Assembly: GCA_033238645.1 (NCBI GenBank)
Contig: BQXR01000004.1
Location: 183,924 to 247,923 of the forward strand
Source: Thiomicrorhabdus sp033238645
GTDB lineage: Bacteria; Pseudomonadota; Gammaproteobacteria; Thiomicrospirales; Thiomicrospiraceae
Direction of reading: 5' to 3'
DNA: 64,000 nt
Below the pieces are notes generated by a model. It saw only the letters and a list, made by a program, of their open reading frames with translations, had not been told where the DNA came from and did not search any database. The translations under genes were made by a program, and so were the position numbers. The first letter of the stretch is position 1; each line of letters opens with the position of its first letter. This document shows, one piece after another, positions 61,447 to 64,000 of the stretch.

Positions 61447-64000
61447 GTGAGAAATAATAAGCCTACCACCAATAGAGAGTATCTTGTTCCTGAAGGAATC
61501 ACCCTTGTTTCTAAAACAGACTTAGCTGGAAACATCACAGAGTGTAACGAAGCCTTTCAAATTGTTAGTGGCTACACCTACGATAACTTAATTGGTAAAC
61601 CTCACAACCTTGTCCGTCATCCTGATATCCCTGAAGCGGTTTTTGATGATCTTTGGCAAACCCTTAAGCAGGGCTATACATGGAGTCAGATTGTTAAAAA
61701 CCGCAGAGAAAATGGGGATCATTATTGGGTGAGAGCCAATGTGACCCCTATCTTTACTGATGGTAAAATTTCAGGTTTCATGTCTATTAGAACCCCTGCT
61801 ACTGATACCGAGAAAACTGCAACGGCACAAGCTTATAAAGATATCAATGCAGGGAAGGCTAAAATTAAAAATGCCCGTGTTTATTATGGTTTTGACTGGA
61901 ATAAATTTAACTTTTTTGCTCGATTATCAACAACCGTTCAACTTCCAATCATAGCAAGTCTATTTTTTCTAATTCCCTATTTAATTTACGCGGCTACAGC
62001 AAATCATTCACTGATCCTACAGCTGTTCATCACTTTTGTTGGGCTATCTTCTACTGCAATATATGGCTACTTACTTCAAAAAGGTAATCTTCAGTCAGAA
62101 AGTGAAATGCTTCGTGTGGCCTCTGGCGATCACTTAAATAATGAGTGGTTTGATCCGACAACAGCTCAAGGAAGCAGACAAACAGCTATTAGAGCTCTCT
62201 ATTTAGCATCAAGAGAAAAAACTGAAGATGCATCCCTTAAATTAGATAATGCCAACCAGCTCAAAACGGCAATAGACCAGCTGTCCAGTAATATCATGAT
62301 AGCCAATTCTAAATTCAAAATTGACTACGTCAATCAGGGTATGCAGCAGTTCCTTAAAGATAAACAAGCCAATTTTAAAAAAGATAATCCGAGCTTTGAC
62401 CCAAGTAAAGTAGTTGGTGAAAGTATTCATCTCTTTCACCAAGGGGAGGAAGATCAACACAAAAAAATGCTAAAAGCACTAACTGGACCCTGTACCGGTA
62501 ATATTGATTTGGGTGACCTTCATATAGAAGTGACTATGATCCCTGTTTTCAATCAGGCTGGGCAACGCACCTCAACCGTTGCTGAATGGAAAGACAAAAC
62601 TGCCGATGTACAGCTTCTAGAGGAAGTCGGTGCAACTGTCAAAGCGGCTCAATCAGGCATGCTTAATAGCAGAATAGACTTATCACGTGTAGAAGGGGTT
62701 GCTAAAGAGCTCAGCACCTCAATCAACGATCTCATCTCAACGGTTGAAAAACCAATCAATGAAGCAGTACAAGTTGCTATTGCCCTCTCTGATGGGGATC
62801 TAACCAAACAAATGAAGGGTAAATACCAAGGCCGATTTTCTGTTCTGCAAGACAGCTTGAATGTGGCAGTGAATAGCTTAAGCTCACTCATGGCGCAGAC
62901 CAAATCTGCTATCAACGCTGTGAGTGGTAGCACAGAGCAAATTTACCAAGGTAGTATTGATCTAAATGATCGTACACAAAGCCAAGCTGCCTCTCTAGAA
63001 GAGACGGCTTCAAGCATGGAAGAGATGACCTCGGCTGTTACACAAAATGCCACCAATGCTCATGAAGCATCTGCCGTGACTAAGAAAACATCTGAGCAGG
63101 CACAATCAGGTGTGGTCGTTATGCACAGTGCCATTGAATCTATGGAGCAAATTAATAAATCAAGCCAGAAGATCAATGACATCATTGCACTCATTGATAG
63201 TATCGCTTTCCAAACCAACCTACTTGCCTTAAATGCCGCGGTTGAAGCTGCACGAGCAGGTGAACATGGTCGCGGCTTTGCCGTTGTCGCAGCTGAAGTT
63301 CGCAACTTAGCGGGTAAATCAGCTGATGCTGCTAAAGATATTCGTTTACTGATTGAAGATACGGTTAAGAAGGTCACTGAAGGAGCTCTTCATGTTAAAG
63401 GCTCTGGTGATGCCTTAAATGAAATTGTAGAATCAATTTCGAGTGTAAACCAAATTATTAAAGAGATCTCCGCATCCAGTAATGAGCAAAGTGAAGGTGT
63501 TAACCTAGTTAACGCTTCTATTACCAATATTGATACCGCTGTGCAACAAAATGCCGCTCTGGTTGAGGAGACCGCTGCCACTGCTGAAGAGCTTGGTGAG
63601 ATGGCTAAAATGATGAATAAAAATATCTCTCAATTTATTATTGATGAGAACATCTCTTCTGGTGCTTTACAAACTAGCTCCTTTGATTTTGAAGCAGCAC
63701 GCCGTGGACATAGACACTGGAGAGTTAAAGCGCGTGCCTATATTAATGATGTTGATGTTGCCTTTGACCAATCCAAAGCACCCGATCCAGCGGCATGTCC
63801 TCTAGGGAAATGGGTCTATGGTGAGGGACAAAGTTATAAAAATCTACCAAACTTCCAAAAACTAGAACAAGAGCATGCAGAGTTCCATTCACTTATTGGT
63901 AAAATCATTCAACTCAAAGATATTGGTGATTTAGAGTTAGCAAATAAGGAGATGGATCATTTTGTTCATCAATCTGATATTGTAATAGAGATTATAAACC
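61447..64000 (+). CDS. second PAS/MCP/CZB chemoreceptor, C-terminus cut by window edge
   Basis: An open frame from a GTG with AGG seven bases upstream runs to the right edge, giving 851 codons. It matches the preceding chemoreceptor from start (RNNKPTTNREYLVPEGITLVSKTD) to end, with the same PAS, double membrane segment, signalling tip and CZB residues (HRHWR, CPLGKW, HAEFH). Similarity is highest in the signalling domain and lowest in the membrane and second PAS-like regions, as expected after duplication with sensory divergence. The last 60 or so residues are missing. Confidence 0.94.
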   Translation, partial: MRNNKPTTNREYLVPEGITLVSKTDLAGNITECNEAFQIVSGYTYDNLIGKPHNLVRHPDIPEAVFDDLWQTLKQGYTWSQIVKNRRENGDHYWVRANVTPIFTDGKISGFMSIRTPATDTEKTATAQAYKDINAGKAKIKNARVYYGFDWNKFNFFARLSTTVQLPIIASLFFLIPYLIYAATANHSLILQLFITFVGLSSTAIYGYLLQKGNLQSESEMLRVASGDHLNNEWFDPTTAQGSRQTAIRALYLASREKTEDASLKLDNANQLKTAIDQLSSNIMIANSKFKIDYVNQGMQQFLKDKQANFKKDNPSFDPSKVVGESIHLFHQGEEDQHKKMLKALTGPCTGNIDLGDLHIEVTMIPVFNQAGQRTSTVAEWKDKTADVQLLEEVGATVKAAQSGMLNSRIDLSRVEGVAKELSTSINDLISTVEKPINEAVQVAIALSDGDLTKQMKGKYQGRFSVLQDSLNVAVNSLSSLMAQTKSAINAVSGSTEQIYQGSIDLNDRTQSQAASLEETASSMEEMTSAVTQNATNAHEASAVTKKTSEQAQSGVVVMHSAIESMEQINKSSQKINDIIALIDSIAFQTNLLALNAAVEAARAGEHGRGFAVVAAEVRNLAGKSADAAKDIRLLIEDTVKKVTEGALHVKGSGDALNEIVESISSVNQIIKEISASSNEQSEGVNLVNASITNIDTAVQQNAALVEETAATAEELGEMAKMMNKNISQFIIDENISSGALQTSSFDFEAARRGHRHWRVKARAYINDVDVAFDQSKAPDPAACPLGKWVYGEGQSYKNLPNFQKLEQEHAEFHSLIGKIIQLKDIGDLELANKEMDHFVHQSDIVIEIIN

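Noticed and set aside
1..64000. Defence island, prophage, integron, CRISPR array or insertion sequence
   Set aside because: No transposase, integrase, phage structural, nuclease-helicase or CRISPR repeat-spacer pattern was found; almost every gene is a conserved housekeeping, metabolic or signalling gene.

Overview
The window looks like about 64 kb of chromosome from a moderately AT-rich, autotrophic gammaproteobacterium. The best fit by gene content is the sulfur-oxidising Thiomicrospira / Thiomicrorhabdus / Hydrogenovibrio group. The reasons are a form II RuBisCO (cbbM) with its CbbQ/CbbO activase pair and two LysR regulators, a block of Calvin-cycle genes (tkt-gap-pgk-pyk-fba), a beta-carbonic anhydrase, and a gammaproteobacterial tRNA-tuf-secE-nusG-rplKAJL-rpoBC cluster. 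The genus is inferred from gene content only, with no database search. I see no prophage, insertion sequence, CRISPR array or defence island.

Layout. 1-12145, minus strand: the transcription/translation cluster (tRNA-Tyr, -Gly and -Thr, tuf, tRNA-Trp, secE, nusG, rplK, rplA, rplJ, rplL, rpoB, and the first 964 codons of rpoC). 12398-16245: bioA, a methyltransferase, an OsmC-like protein and a PilZ protein. 16755-23218, minus strand: rpe-gph-[41-codon ORF]-trpE-trpG-trpD-DUF454-trpC. 23437-25547, plus strand: psiE-like, purC, bioD. 25619-33871, minus strand: two lysR genes, cbbM, cbbQ, cbbO, an unknown 134-residue protein and carbonic anhydrase. 34636-41980, minus strand: tkt, gap, pgk, pyk, fba. 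42321-49519, minus strand: an RND efflux pair, cca and an NDUFA9-like oxidoreductase. 49651-54340, plus strand: ycgL, superoxide dismutase, a redoxin, glycerate kinase, a DEDDh exonuclease and hisI. 54465-58025, minus strand: mobA and a hybrid histidine kinase. 58434-64000, plus strand: two tandem PAS/MCP/CZB chemoreceptors, the second cut by the window edge.

How the genes fit together. RuBisCO, its activase proteins, carbonic anhydrase, rpe, tkt, gap, pgk and fba cover much of the Calvin cycle. Gph removes 2-phosphoglycolate made by RuBisCO oxygenation, and a glycerate kinase could return salvaged glycerate to 3-phosphoglycerate.

The least-described signals lie between the genes. (1) Three ERIC-like imperfect palindromes of about 120 bp begin at the stop codons of gph, cbbQ and gap. 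Their central sequence is shared, but their arms differ from copy to copy and are self-complementary within each copy. (2) A C-run motif, roughly C7-8 followed by TGCTC, occurs about eleven times, almost always between genes. Ten copies read in the same direction, and several form one arm of a hairpin with the end of the neighbouring gene. (3) A perfect 12-bp intrinsic-terminator hairpin lies inside the first codons of bioD. (4) A 41-codon ORF overlaps the trpE start by four bases. (5) A 134-residue protein of unknown function follows cbbO.
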